Shown here: one piece after another, positions 28,206-37,057 of the stretch
Numbering within the stretch: position 1 is the first letter of the stretch
Layout: each line of letters starts with the position of its first letter
DNA from: Amphritea sp.
Lineage (GTDB): Bacteria; Pseudomonadota; Gammaproteobacteria; Pseudomonadales; Balneatricaceae
DNA length: 64,000 nucleotides
Direction: 5' to 3'
Assembly (NCBI RefSeq): GCF_016744155.1
Contig: NZ_JADGEW010000001.1
Span: forward strand, 1 to 64,000
Made by a program: the position numbers and the translations under genes
Notes under the pieces: model-generated
Database searches by the model: none
The model's input: only the letters and a program-made list of their open reading frames with translations
What the model was told of the DNA's origin: nothing

Positions 28206-28241
28206 TTGTCATATTTCTGTAACAGTTTCATCATCTAATAT
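28206..28241 (+). promoter_or_regulatory. Pho box and -10 upstream of phoB
   Basis: 7-mers TTGTCAT and CTGTAAC, separated by ATTT, give the same 11-bp period as the two pst Pho boxes. A -10 region follows, TCTAAT at 10 bp or TAATAT at 12 bp. This implies autoregulation of phoBR. Confidence 0.85.
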
Positions 28242-28279
28242 GATCGTCTGAATAAAACGAATAAATGAGGTGATAGGTC

Positions 28280-28975
28280 ATGACGTCGGGTAAACGCGTT
28301 CTGATTGTTGACGATGAGGCACCGATTCGCGAAATGATCGCTGTTGCTCTCGAAATGGCTGGCTATGAATGTCTGGAAGCAGATTCTGCTCAGTCAGCAC
28401 ATCCAATGATCGTTGACAGTCTGCCGGATATGATTCTGTTAGATTGGATGATGCCAGGTATCAGTGGCATTGAGTTTGCGCGTCGCTTACGCAAGGACGA
28501 AATGACCTCTGATATTCCGATCATTATGCTAACAGCCAAAACCGATGAAGATAACAAGATTCAAGGCCTGGAAACCGGCATTGATGATTATATCACTAAG
28601 CCTTTCTCTCCCCGTGAGTTGGTTGCTCGCCTGAAAACAGTACTGCGTCGAACAACCCCAAAAGGGATAGAGGAGCCTATCACCGTTGATGGGTTAACAC
28701 TGGATCCTGTCTCCCACCGGGTCAGCTCTGAATTGAAGCCGCTGGAACTGGGCCCTACTGAGTTTCGTCTGCTACAGTTTTTTATGACCCACCAGGATCG
28801 TGCCTACACCCGCAGCCAGCTGCTGGATCTAGTGTGGGGTGGTAACGTCTACGTTGAAGAGCGAACCGTAGATGTTCATATCCGCCGCCTGCGTAAAGCG
28901 TTAGGCGAGCGTCACGACTACCTGATACAAACCGTGCGCGGTACTGGCTACCGTTTTTCTTCTCAAGCGGCCTGA
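28280..28975 (+). CDS. phoB: Phosphate regulon response regulator PhoB
   Basis: OmpR-type transcription activator of the Pho regulon. The receiver domain has acidic residues D11/D12, phospho-acceptor D55 in LLDWMMPG, and the Lys in ITKPFSP. The C-terminal winged helix carries the recognition pattern [17 protein letters not shown] and ends GTGYRFS. 231 residues, standard length. It is followed by phoR after 10 bp and should act on the three Pho boxes in this window. Confidence 0.96.
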   Translation: MTSGKRVLIVDDEAPIREMIAVALEMAGYECLEADSAQSAHPMIVDSLPDMILLDWMMPGISGIEFARRLRKDEMTSDIPIIMLTAKTDEDNKIQGLETGIDDYITKPFSPRELVARLKTVLRRTTPKGIEEPITVDGLTLDPVSHRVSSELKPLELGPTEFRLLQFFMTHQDRAYTRSQLLDLVWGGNVYVEERTVDVHIRRLRKALGERHDYLIQTVRGTGYRFSSQAA

Positions 28976-28985
28976 GATTTAGTCG

Positions 28986-30302
28986 ATGTATAACTCCGGT
29001 CACTCGATAGCCAGCAACCTGTTCTTAACAGTGCTGATTGGTTTGCTGGTAGGGCTGATCATCGGTTACCCGGGTTGGACGTTATCAGTTACTCTGATTA
29101 TCTGGGGGTTGTATCAGATTAAGCAGTTTAACCGGCTGCAACAGTGGTTAATGAGTAATGATCGAACCAATGTTCCCGAAAGTCAGGGCTATTGGGGCGA
29201 ACTCTTTGATGAATTATCCAGAGATCAGAAAAGACAGCAGCAACGTACTCTGTCGTTACGAAATGTGATTCATCGGTTCCAACAGTCTTCCGCAGCGCTT
29301 AGCGATGCCATCGTCATTATAGATAGTCAAAACCATTTAGAATGGTGGAACAGAGCCGCTGAAAGCCTACTGGGCATGAAGGTCCAAACCGACCGGGGAC
29401 GCTCGGTAATGAACCTCCTGCGGGACCCCCGTTTTGTCCGTTACTACCGCAAGGGCCTGTACGAAGATCCACTGGAACTCGCTTCTCCGATACAGAGCGA
29501 TATTGTGCTGGAGTATCGAATCACTCGTTTTGGTGCAGGTGATCGTATTCTGGTAGCCCGTGACATTACCCGCCTCAAACAACTTGAACAGACTCGTCAG
29601 GATTTCGTTGCCAACGCCTCCCACGAGCTACGTACACCACTTACCGTGATCCGCGGATACCTTGAGACCTTTCTTGATCAGGAGCTACCGAAGCCCCTTC
29701 AGCGCGCTCTGAGCCAGATGGACAACCAATCCAAACGGATGGAGAACCTGGTTTCTGACCTCTTACTATTATCACGCCTAGAAGCGAGTGCTCATGTTTC
29801 CGATGAACTACCGGTACCTATCCATTCGATAATCAATCGAATCCAGGAAGATGGCTTGGCCCTGGGCACAGATAAAAACCAAACTATCAGTGCCGATCTA
29901 GAAACAGAATCGACTCTGCTGGGCCAGGAATCTGAGATCTACGGTGCCATTTCCAATCTGGTGTTTAACGCCGTTCGCTACACGCCTGCCGGAGGTCACA
30001 TCAAACTACGCTGGTGGACGGATAAGAAAGGTGGTCACTTCTCAGTGCAGGATAACGGTGCGGGAATTGACAGTATTCACCTGCCACGACTACAAGAACG
30101 CTTTTATCGGGTCGATGAAAGCAGGTCATCTGACAGCGGCGGCACCGGACTTGGCCTTGCCATCGTTAAACATGTCATGCTTCGCCATGGCGGCCGGTTA
30201 ACCATAAATAGTCAACTGGGAAAAGGAAGTACGTTTACCTGCCACTTCCCTTCCGATCTGGTGATCCCTACCCCGCAGGAAGAACAGACAGAAGAGGAAT
30301 AA
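28986..30302 (+). CDS. phoR: Phosphate regulon sensor histidine kinase PhoR
   Basis: Membrane-bound kinase partner of PhoB. The 438 residues comprise an N-terminal hydrophobic hairpin (about 10-42), a PAS domain (about 100-190), the dimerisation/phosphorylation helix with H213 in NASHELRTPLTVIRGYL, and a catalytic ATPase domain with the N-box NLVFNAVRYTP, G1 DNGAGI, F-box RFYRVDESRS and G2 GGTGLGLAIVKH. No large periplasmic domain is present, consistent with sensing through Pst/PhoU. Confidence 0.95.
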   Translation: MYNSGHSIASNLFLTVLIGLLVGLIIGYPGWTLSVTLIIWGLYQIKQFNRLQQWLMSNDRTNVPESQGYWGELFDELSRDQKRQQQRTLSLRNVIHRFQQSSAALSDAIVIIDSQNHLEWWNRAAESLLGMKVQTDRGRSVMNLLRDPRFVRYYRKGLYEDPLELASPIQSDIVLEYRITRFGAGDRILVARDITRLKQLEQTRQDFVANASHELRTPLTVIRGYLETFLDQELPKPLQRALSQMDNQSKRMENLVSDLLLLSRLEASAHVSDELPVPIHSIINRIQEDGLALGTDKNQTISADLETESTLLGQESEIYGAISNLVFNAVRYTPAGGHIKLRWWTDKKGGHFSVQDNGAGIDSIHLPRLQERFYRVDESRSSDSGGTGLGLAIVKHVMLRHGGRLTINSQLGKGSTFTCHFPSDLVIPTPQEEQTEEE

Positions 30303-30328
30303 AAAACGCACCCGAAGTGCGCTTTTTT
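30301..30328. terminator. Bidirectional terminator between phoR and cysZ
   Basis: Stem CGCAC / GTGCG with loop CCGAA, flanked by A6 on the left and CT6 on the right. It overlaps the phoR stop codon and can also end the converging cysZ transcript. Confidence 0.75.
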
Positions 30329-30344
30329 AACTCTACGTCCGATT

Positions 30345-31130
30345 TCACTTCTGCTCTAATTGATCCTGATGAAAGGTCAAATCAATCTCGGTATCACCGG
30401 TATATTCTTCCACCCAGAAAATAGTCGCCCCTATCACTGCAGCCGGCATCACCAGCAAATTCACCAGCGGTATCATCATACCGATTGAAACCAGACCTCC
30501 GAAGCCTACCGAGGTAAGCCGGCGCTGTTTAAGAGAGTCCTTCATATCCCGAAAATTCACCTTATTATTATCCATCGGGTAATCGCAATACTGTATCGCC
30601 ATCATCCAGCAACCAAAGAGAAAGAGAAGAATCGGCGCCAACATTCCCAGCACCGGGATAAAGGTAAGAATCACCAGAAAAAGCAAGCGAGGCAGATAGT
30701 AGAGTAACTTAGAGATTTCACGCGCTACCGTCCGGGGAATCAGTGCCACAATCTCCTTCCAGCCGGCATCGGTCACAGTGACACCGCGTAGGCGCTGTTC
30801 AACCTTCTCAGACAAAATACCATTAAACGGTGCCGCGATAATATTGGCCACCACACTGAAACAGTAATACACCGTAATAAGCACTAGCCCAGCCACTAGT
30901 GGCCAGAGAAGATAGCGCAAAAACTGTAACCAGTCCCAATCAGGTAAAATAGAACTCAACAGATAGTCTATCCAGTAGCCCATCTGGTCAAACAGTAACC
31001 AGATAGCCCCGCTAAACAAGAATATATTGATCAGCAATGGCACCAATACAAAGTGCCTAATGCCCTTTTCTGGCAACATTGCCAGGCCGCGCATGAAAAA
31101 GCCTGCGCCACGGAACGGATTTCCTTTCAT
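30345..31130 (-). CDS. cysZ: Sulfate transporter CysZ (EI24 domain)
   Basis: Inner-membrane protein that supports sulfate uptake for cysteine synthesis. The 261-residue protein starts GNPFRGAGFFMRGLAMLPEKGIRHFVLVP, the usual CysZ opening, and has four long hydrophobic segments with the EI24 pattern PFNGILSEKVEQRLRG and GVTVTDAGWKEIVALIPRT. The characteristic NKVNFRDMKDSLKQRR lies in the second half. A small membrane-protein gene lies 25 bp upstream on the same strand and may be co-transcribed. Confidence 0.92.
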   Translation of the reverse strand: MKGNPFRGAGFFMRGLAMLPEKGIRHFVLVPLLINIFLFSGAIWLLFDQMGYWIDYLLSSILPDWDWLQFLRYLLWPLVAGLVLITVYYCFSVVANIIAAPFNGILSEKVEQRLRGVTVTDAGWKEIVALIPRTVAREISKLLYYLPRLLFLVILTFIPVLGMLAPILLFLFGCWMMAIQYCDYPMDNNKVNFRDMKDSLKQRRLTSVGFGGLVSIGMMIPLVNLLVMPAAVIGATIFWVEEYTGDTEIDLTFHQDQLEQK

Positions 31131-31155
31131 CTGGTCCTCAGTAAAATATTATGGG

Positions 31156-31380
31156 TCAGCCCATAAAGTGATTATAAAAACGCAAAACAACAGCGATCAG
31201 CATCATGGTCAGACCGCTTCGGTTGATCATAAATTCCCGCTTAGTAAAGCTAATTGTCGCCTGCCAGAACACCAGTACCGACTTGATATCCTGAGTTCGG
31301 ACTACATAGAGTATCAGCGAGACAATAAATACACCAAGACCGACCATCATTAACAGCTGTTCTGCTACTTCAAGATACAT
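31156..31380 (-). CDS. Small inner-membrane protein, unknown function
   Basis: A 74-residue protein with two predicted membrane helices, MMVGLGVFIVSLILYVV near the start and SGLTMMLIAVVLRFYNHF near the end, with a charged loop TKREFMIN between them. I do not recognise the family. It precedes cysZ on the same strand with a 25-bp gap, so it is probably in one operon with it. Confidence 0.65.
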   Translation of the reverse strand: MYLEVAEQLLMMVGLGVFIVSLILYVVRTQDIKSVLVFWQATISFTKREFMINRSGLTMMLIAVVLRFYNHFMG

Positions 31381-31507
31381 TTACCCATCACCCTTAATTA
31401 TTTTTAAGGCCTAAGATTAACAGAAATAGTAGGCATTAGTGGCTGGTTTAGCCTATAACTTTATGTGAATATGCAGCCTCACGTTTTCTCTGCACCGGAG
31501 TCCATTT

Positions 31508-32452
31508 ATGAAAGCCATCTCTATACACCAGTTTGGCGGCCTAGAAGAGCTAACCTACAGCACTCAGCCTAAACCTCAGCTGAATTCCGGTGACGTTCTA
31601 ATCAAAACCTCCGCTGCGGGTGTTAATCCAATCGACTGGAAAACCTGTTCTGGTGGAGGTGCCAGTGGTTTTATCGATGAGATGCCATTTATTCCCGGCT
31701 GGGAGTTTTCCGGCATTATTGCCGACGCCGGAGATACTGACTTTGAAACAGGCCAAGCAGTATTCGGCATGATTCGCTTTCCACAGCCAGCGGGCTGTTA
31801 TGCCGAATATATCGCAGCACCAGCAGCACAAATTGCCCAATTGCCCGATGCGGTCGATTTGATCACAGCTGGTGGACTTCCCACTACAAGCCTGACTGCC
31901 TGGCAGGCACTGTTCGATAAAGGAGAATTGAAGTCGGGTCAGAAGGTTCTGATACTGGGTGCTGCCGGAGGGGTCGGTCATCTTGCTGTACAACTGGCAA
32001 AATGGACAGGGGCCCATGTTACCGGCACCGCATCAGTACATAATCACGAATTTCTGGCTACGTTAGGCTGCGAACATACCATTGACTACCACACCCAAAA
32101 TATTACCGACCATGTCAGCGACATCGATCTGATTATTGACTGTATCGGTGGTGAAACCGCCATTGAAGCTCTACCTTGCCTGACCATTGATGGTGTAATA
32201 GTGACGCTACCATCCGTCACAAAAGAACAAGTCGTTGCAGCGGGGGCTGCCCAGCGGCGCCGGGTAGAGACTATTCTTTGTGAACCCTCCGCAAAGCAGC
32301 TTAGTCAGATAGCTCAACTGGTTGCCGATGAGCAATTACTGCTGCATACAACTGAAACCTTTCCGGCGGAAAAGGCAGCAGAAGCATTTGAACTCAGCCA
32401 GAGTGGCCATGTCTGCGGCAAACTGATTCTAACCTTTAACGATCAGAGCTAG
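31508..32452 (+). CDS. Zinc-free quinone/NADP-dependent oxidoreductase (MDR family)
   Basis: Medium-chain reductase of 314 residues. The N-terminal GroES-like domain (MKAISIHQFGGLEELTYS, then SAAGVNPIDWKTCSGG) lacks the catalytic-zinc Cys/His ligands. The Rossmann domain has the cofactor loop VLILGAAGGVGHLAVQLAKWTGAHVTGTAS, which is the NAD(P)-dependent quinone oxidoreductase/alkenal reductase type. The substrate cannot be predicted. Its stop codon overlaps the stop of the converging PilJ-domain gene. Confidence 0.88.
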   Translation: MKAISIHQFGGLEELTYSTQPKPQLNSGDVLIKTSAAGVNPIDWKTCSGGGASGFIDEMPFIPGWEFSGIIADAGDTDFETGQAVFGMIRFPQPAGCYAEYIAAPAAQIAQLPDAVDLITAGGLPTTSLTAWQALFDKGELKSGQKVLILGAAGGVGHLAVQLAKWTGAHVTGTASVHNHEFLATLGCEHTIDYHTQNITDHVSDIDLIIDCIGGETAIEALPCLTIDGVIVTLPSVTKEQVVAAGAAQRRRVETILCEPSAKQLSQIAQLVADEQLLLHTTETFPAEKAAEAFELSQSGHVCGKLILTFNDQS

Positions 32453-33252
32453 TTCGCACTGTCCAATGAGCTGGCCAGTTGCAAATACTCTGCCTGCAAC
32501 TGATCAGCTTGCTCCACCATTCTGACCACTGAACGGTCGATCAAACCCGGAACAAAAGCTTCTTTGCTAGCCTCAGCAGTCTTACGAAGCCGCTCTAACT
32601 GCTGCCGAGTCTTCTTCAGACCCCTTTTTATCGAAGCAGTACTTAATGGCAGTGCCTGTAACTTAATCAGATTATCACTCAGCGCCCGGTAGGTTTCCTG
32701 ATAAGCAGTCTCAATCTCATCACGCCTGTCCCAGGCCATCATTCCATACAACGCGGACAACCGTTGACACAGTAATTCATGCTGACCCATCAGTTCCAAC
32801 ATGTCAGTCCCTTTGCTTAGCTTGGCCGAGGCCATATCCTCTAACAGCACCGTACCCTGATTAAGGATATTTTCATTCATGGTATAAAGCTCTGCCAGAC
32901 GAGTCAGATCTGGTTTCTGCTTATACTGTACCTGAAGTGATATCCAGCTCTGCTGGATTAATTGCAACTGTTGCAACATCTGGGTATCGGTAACAGCAGA
33001 CATAAGCTGCTGCTGTTGCAGATCAAAGCGTGTTATCGCCTTAGTCAGAGCCTGGTTAGCTTTGCGAGAACGAACTCCCAAACCTGAAAGCACATAATTC
33101 TTCAGCATTACCTGGGTCAGCGTGCGCTGCTCAGCTGCCGCATTGACCACCTCTGCCCCGGTTGAGATGTTCGCTGCCTGAGCCAAGCCAATCAGACTGA
33201 GGGATAAAAGCAGAAATGTTAAAAACTGTGTTTTTATTGTGATTAATGACAT
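32449..33252 (-). CDS. Stand-alone periplasmic PilJ-type sensor domain protein
   Basis: Exported helical protein of 267 residues. The ATG chosen starts a signal peptide MSLITIKTQFLTFLLLSLSLIGLAQA (with GAGG upstream) and avoids overlap with chpA; an earlier ATG would lie inside chpA. The mature part resembles the N-terminal sensor domain of PilJ/NarX-type receptors: the pattern EVVNAAAEQRTLTQVMLKNYVLSGLG is near the start and a second similar helix pair is near GQHELLCQRLSALYGMMAW. It has no HAMP, kinase or chemotaxis signalling domain. As last gene of the Chp cluster it may be a ligand-binding partner of PilJ (inference). Confidence 0.75.
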   Translation of the reverse strand: MSLITIKTQFLTFLLLSLSLIGLAQAANISTGAEVVNAAAEQRTLTQVMLKNYVLSGLGVRSRKANQALTKAITRFDLQQQQLMSAVTDTQMLQQLQLIQQSWISLQVQYKQKPDLTRLAELYTMNENILNQGTVLLEDMASAKLSKGTDMLELMGQHELLCQRLSALYGMMAWDRRDEIETAYQETYRALSDNLIKLQALPLSTASIKRGLKKTRQQLERLRKTAEASKEAFVPGLIDRSVVRMVEQADQLQAEYLQLASSLDSAN

Positions 33253-33265
33253 ACCAATATTAGCC

Positions 33266-36200
33266 TCAGACGCCTGAATTTTCGGGCTGCAGTAGCGTGC
33301 GTACATTGTCCAGCAACATGTTTTCCGTCCAGGGTTTAGTCAGGAATGAGCTAACCCCTGCAGAGGTGGCCTCCTCGCGATGTCGATCAGTGGTTCTGGA
33401 GGTAATCATCATTACCGGAATACTCTCGATCTCCTCCCTTCGCCGAATCATACTGGTCAGTTCCATACCACCCATCCGCGGCATCTCTAAATCAGTCAAA
33501 ACCAGATCTGGACGTTTTTTACGAATCTGATTCATTGCATCAAGACCATCGATTGCAGTGCTCACTTCATAGCCCGTATCACGCAACAGCGTTGAAAGAG
33601 AGGTTCGCGCACTAAGGGAATCATCCACCACCAACAGTTTCGGTAACCCCAAATCATCGCTGAGAAGAACCGGCGTAAACAGGTTTTGCTTGCCATCAGA
33701 CTTATGCCTGATCCGCGCAGGCAGATCGATAACGGGTGCGGTATCGCCATTAGCCAGAATAGTGATCCCAGGTATTCCAGGAAGATCCGGCAGATAAGGC
33801 CCCATTGGCTTAAAAGCTAACTCGCGGTGAGCAATCACTTCACGCACCATGACCGCAACCTTTTCACCCGCCCCCAGATTAACCAACAAAACAGGATGCA
33901 CCTGATCGGATTCATAAGGCTTTCCATGCTCACCCAATAACGCTTCCAGCCCATAGGCAGGGAAATGTTCACCCAGGCTTTCGAACCTCATTCCTTCAGC
34001 CGTATCCTGCAGCTTTCCATCCAGCGAGATCAGGCTCTGCTCCAGACCATGACTGGCCAGTGCGTAAATCTGTTTCCCCGCCCGGACTAGCAACGTTTTA
34101 ATCATTAATGAGCTGGAAGGCATCGACAACTCGAGCGTGGTTCCCAGCCCTTGCTCTGAGCTGATATCCAGATTTCCCTGCAACCGCATTATCTGCTGAT
34201 GGACAACATCCATGCCGATACCCCGACCGGATAGTTGGCTGATCTCATTCCGGGTGGAAAAACCGGGAATCAGAATCAATCGTTCTATCTCTCGCTTCGT
34301 CAGCTCAGCCGTTGGATCGATCAGCCTCCTTTGTTGGGCAACCTCCCGAATCCGCCCCGTATCAATACCAGCACCATCATCGCCACAGGCCACCCGGATA
34401 AGATCATTTTCCAGCCAGAATCTCAGAACCACTCTGCCCTGTTGCGGCTTGCCCAGCGATGTCCGTGTATCTGATGACTCGATTCCATGGTCTACAGCGT
34501 TGCGGATAATATGCATCAACGGATCAGCCAACTGATTAAGAATGGAACTATCCACCAGCGTAGATTCGCCCTCGATAAACAACTCAGCCTGCTTACCTGT
34601 AGTTCGGCACGCCTGACGCAACACCCGCTGTAACCTCGCCGTGATTGACTTAACTTCTACCAGCCGGGTGCTCAACACCTTTTCCAGAGTCTCTTTCTGA
34701 ATACCGTTCTGGGCGATATGCAGTTCAGCTGTCCGACGAATATACCGGTCCATCTGCTGCTCCACTTCCTGAATATCGGCAACGGTTTCCTGAAGCCTGG
34801 AGAGACTGGTATGCATCTCGTTATAGCGGTCCATCTCTAGGGGATCGAAGGTCTCACTGTCCTGATCCAGCCCCGGCTGCAGGGTATAGTACTCATTCAG
34901 TTGCTGTTCCAGTTCAAAGATAACCCGCTGCATTGCTCGCTGACGGTCACGACTAAGACGCACAGAGCTTCGCAGCTGGGTAATCTCTTCATCAAGCTGA
35001 GTATTAAGTGTGGTGCCTTCGCCTGCCAACCGCATCAGACTATCGAGGGTAGCCTGAGGCACACGGAAAAAAGTCTGCTCGCGACTATCGGCTTCTTCCA
35101 GTTGAAGAGGCTCTGTAAGTTCCTCTACAGGGCCCGGGAATGAATCAATTGATATCTCTGCTTTCGCACCAGGCTTAGGTTCCGGTGCAACCTCAATTTC
35201 AGATTGCTGAGCCAGGCCTTCACTGCGTAATTTATAGTGCCAGTCCATTACCAGCTGTAGCATTGAGCAAGCGTTATCCGGGGCAGCAACCCGATCGATA
35301 ACCGATTCGCACATCACCGCAATAGTATCCGTAATAGCGGTCAGATCATCACTGAGAGCTTTCTGCGGAATTTGCTTAGCATCAGTAAACAGTTCGAGAA
35401 TATCTTCCAGCCGGTGAGTCAGGTTGGCTATTCCACTAATACCGGCCATATTTGCCAGCCCCTTAATGGTATGAGCTCCTCGCTGAGCTTCACGAATAGC
35501 CTCAATATCAGCGTTATCCGCCATCAACTGAAGCTGCTCTGAAAGCTGTTCGCAGAGCACCGGCAGTTCGTTAAACAGCATATCCAATAACTGAGGATCG
35601 ATATCATCTGCAACGCTCAGAACAACATCGGCATCGCTTGCCAGCTCTCTTTCCAGTGTTAGCGGTGTTTGCAGTGAAGCCAGCGAGAGAAGCCCACCGA
35701 TATAACTGATCTGCTCTTCGGTTGGCTTAGCCGGTAACTCCAGAATCTCCAGCTGGTCTTTTAACACCTGCTGCTTTTCAGCATCGATAATATCGGTCAG
35801 GTAATTAATCAACTCTACCAGCAACTCACTAATTTGAAGCTGCATCTGTGATTGAAACTGCTGCGGATGACTCAGTAACCAGCAGATATTGATTTCAATC
35901 CCCTGTGCAATCGCAGCCACTCCAAGTAGATGTACCGAGTGTAGCGCCCTAATTATCGGTTCAAGCTGTTGTGCTGCCAAGGATAGTCGCTTGTCCGCTG
36001 GAATCCCCGGCTCCATTGGGGCCTGCCAACCATCCAGTAAACCCTGTAACGAACTGGTCAGCATCAGCAGTACGGCAGGCTCCAGCTGTGGGCCGGGCTG
36101 TTGCAGTAATGCCAAATCAACATCACAGAAAGAAGGGGGTTTCAGCAAAGGCGGTACAATTTCAGGTTCAAGTTCCAGTTCGCTGTTGGCCAGCTGAATA

Positions 36201-37036
36201 TCACCAGCCTGGGCCTCTGTCTCAAAGTAATCCAACTGCTGCAGGTCCGTCAGCAACAGCTCCTGCAAGAACTGTCGGTCATCTTCCGGTAACGGTTCTG
36301 CCCAGCGTTGATCACCCATCAGCAATAAAAGTCTTTCAGTGCCATCCGGCTGTAAACCTTGCAACAATGCACTTGCTTGCTGCTGTAGCTCGGGACGATT
36401 GGGATTGTCGCATTCAGATTCCCACTGCTCAGCCAGCAAGGCAAACAGATCAGCAAAGCCAGCGAAGCCCGCATCACCGGATGCCTCCACCAGCTGATGT
36501 AACTGCTCTACGCCAGACTCAGTATCTAAGCTGGATAACTGAGCCAACTGCTCCCCCCACTCAGCGGTTAAGCTATTACCTGAGCTATCAGGCAGATCTG
36601 GCCCGGTAATACTTTCCGTGGCCAGCGTAGATTTAAGCAAGCTATCAATCAGTGTCTGACAGTCCTGTTCCAGCAACTCTGCGAGAAATTCACAATCGTC
36701 GGCCTCGAGGGGCTCTGGCCAATGCTCATCACTCAAACAGGCCAACAAGTATTGCCAAACACCCGGTTGAGGCTGATGAATAAGCTCATCCATCGCCTTT
36801 GAAAAATCGATCAACAGTACCCGTTGTTCTGCCGGCTCTTCAATTTTTTCCAGTTGCTCAAGCTGTTCAGCGAAGAGCGCCAATGCATCAGCAATACCGA
36901 GCATCCCCGCTTCACTGAAAGGATCGACCAAGCCCTGAAGCGCATCGATCAGCGCCTCGGGTGCTGGTTGTGAGTCAATCTGTATTTGCAACAGTGCAAG
37001 AAACTGCTCTGTTGAAGTGATGCTTTCACGAATCAT
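33266..37036 (-). CDS. chpA: Hybrid CheA-type kinase ChpA of the Pil-Chp system
   Basis: Chemosensory histidine kinase of the type IV pilus system. Over 1256 residues: about 480 residues of degenerate helical repeats, one Hpt domain with phosphorylatable H522 (GAHTIKGLANMAG), a linker, a dimerisation and ATPase domain (HIIRNAVDHGIE with N846, GDDGAGI, GRGIGMDVV), a CheW-like domain and a C-terminal receiver (VVDDSLSARTS, LTDLEMPRMGG, FLTKPW). The Pseudomonas aeruginosa ChpA is about twice as long with many Hpt-type domains; only one clear HTIKG motif is seen here, with degenerate copies before it. It is downstream of pilJ. Confidence 0.92.
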   Translation of the reverse strand: MIRESITSTEQFLALLQIQIDSQPAPEALIDALQGLVDPFSEAGMLGIADALALFAEQLEQLEKIEEPAEQRVLLIDFSKAMDELIHQPQPGVWQYLLACLSDEHWPEPLEADDCEFLAELLEQDCQTLIDSLLKSTLATESITGPDLPDSSGNSLTAEWGEQLAQLSSLDTESGVEQLHQLVEASGDAGFAGFADLFALLAEQWESECDNPNRPELQQQASALLQGLQPDGTERLLLLMGDQRWAEPLPEDDRQFLQELLLTDLQQLDYFETEAQAGDIQLANSELELEPEIVPPLLKPPSFCDVDLALLQQPGPQLEPAVLLMLTSSLQGLLDGWQAPMEPGIPADKRLSLAAQQLEPIIRALHSVHLLGVAAIAQGIEINICWLLSHPQQFQSQMQLQISELLVELINYLTDIIDAEKQQVLKDQLEILELPAKPTEEQISYIGGLLSLASLQTPLTLERELASDADVVLSVADDIDPQLLDMLFNELPVLCEQLSEQLQLMADNADIEAIREAQRGAHTIKGLANMAGISGIANLTHRLEDILELFTDAKQIPQKALSDDLTAITDTIAVMCESVIDRVAAPDNACSMLQLVMDWHYKLRSEGLAQQSEIEVAPEPKPGAKAEISIDSFPGPVEELTEPLQLEEADSREQTFFRVPQATLDSLMRLAGEGTTLNTQLDEEITQLRSSVRLSRDRQRAMQRVIFELEQQLNEYYTLQPGLDQDSETFDPLEMDRYNEMHTSLSRLQETVADIQEVEQQMDRYIRRTAELHIAQNGIQKETLEKVLSTRLVEVKSITARLQRVLRQACRTTGKQAELFIEGESTLVDSSILNQLADPLMHIIRNAVDHGIESSDTRTSLGKPQQGRVVLRFWLENDLIRVACGDDGAGIDTGRIREVAQQRRLIDPTAELTKREIERLILIPGFSTRNEISQLSGRGIGMDVVHQQIMRLQGNLDISSEQGLGTTLELSMPSSSLMIKTLLVRAGKQIYALASHGLEQSLISLDGKLQDTAEGMRFESLGEHFPAYGLEALLGEHGKPYESDQVHPVLLVNLGAGEKVAVMVREVIAHRELAFKPMGPYLPDLPGIPGITILANGDTAPVIDLPARIRHKSDGKQNLFTPVLLSDDLGLPKLLVVDDSLSARTSLSTLLRDTGYEVSTAIDGLDAMNQIRKKRPDLVLTDLEMPRMGGMELTSMIRRREEIESIPVMMITSRTTDRHREEATSAGVSSFLTKPWTENMLLDNVRTLLQPENSGV

Positions 37037-37057
37037 GCTATATGCCCGTCAGATGGC

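Noticed and set aside
35971-36609. 212-codon plus-strand frame inside chpA
   Set aside because: Lies antisense to a well-supported coding region and has the Pro/Gln-rich composition expected from reading the opposite strand.
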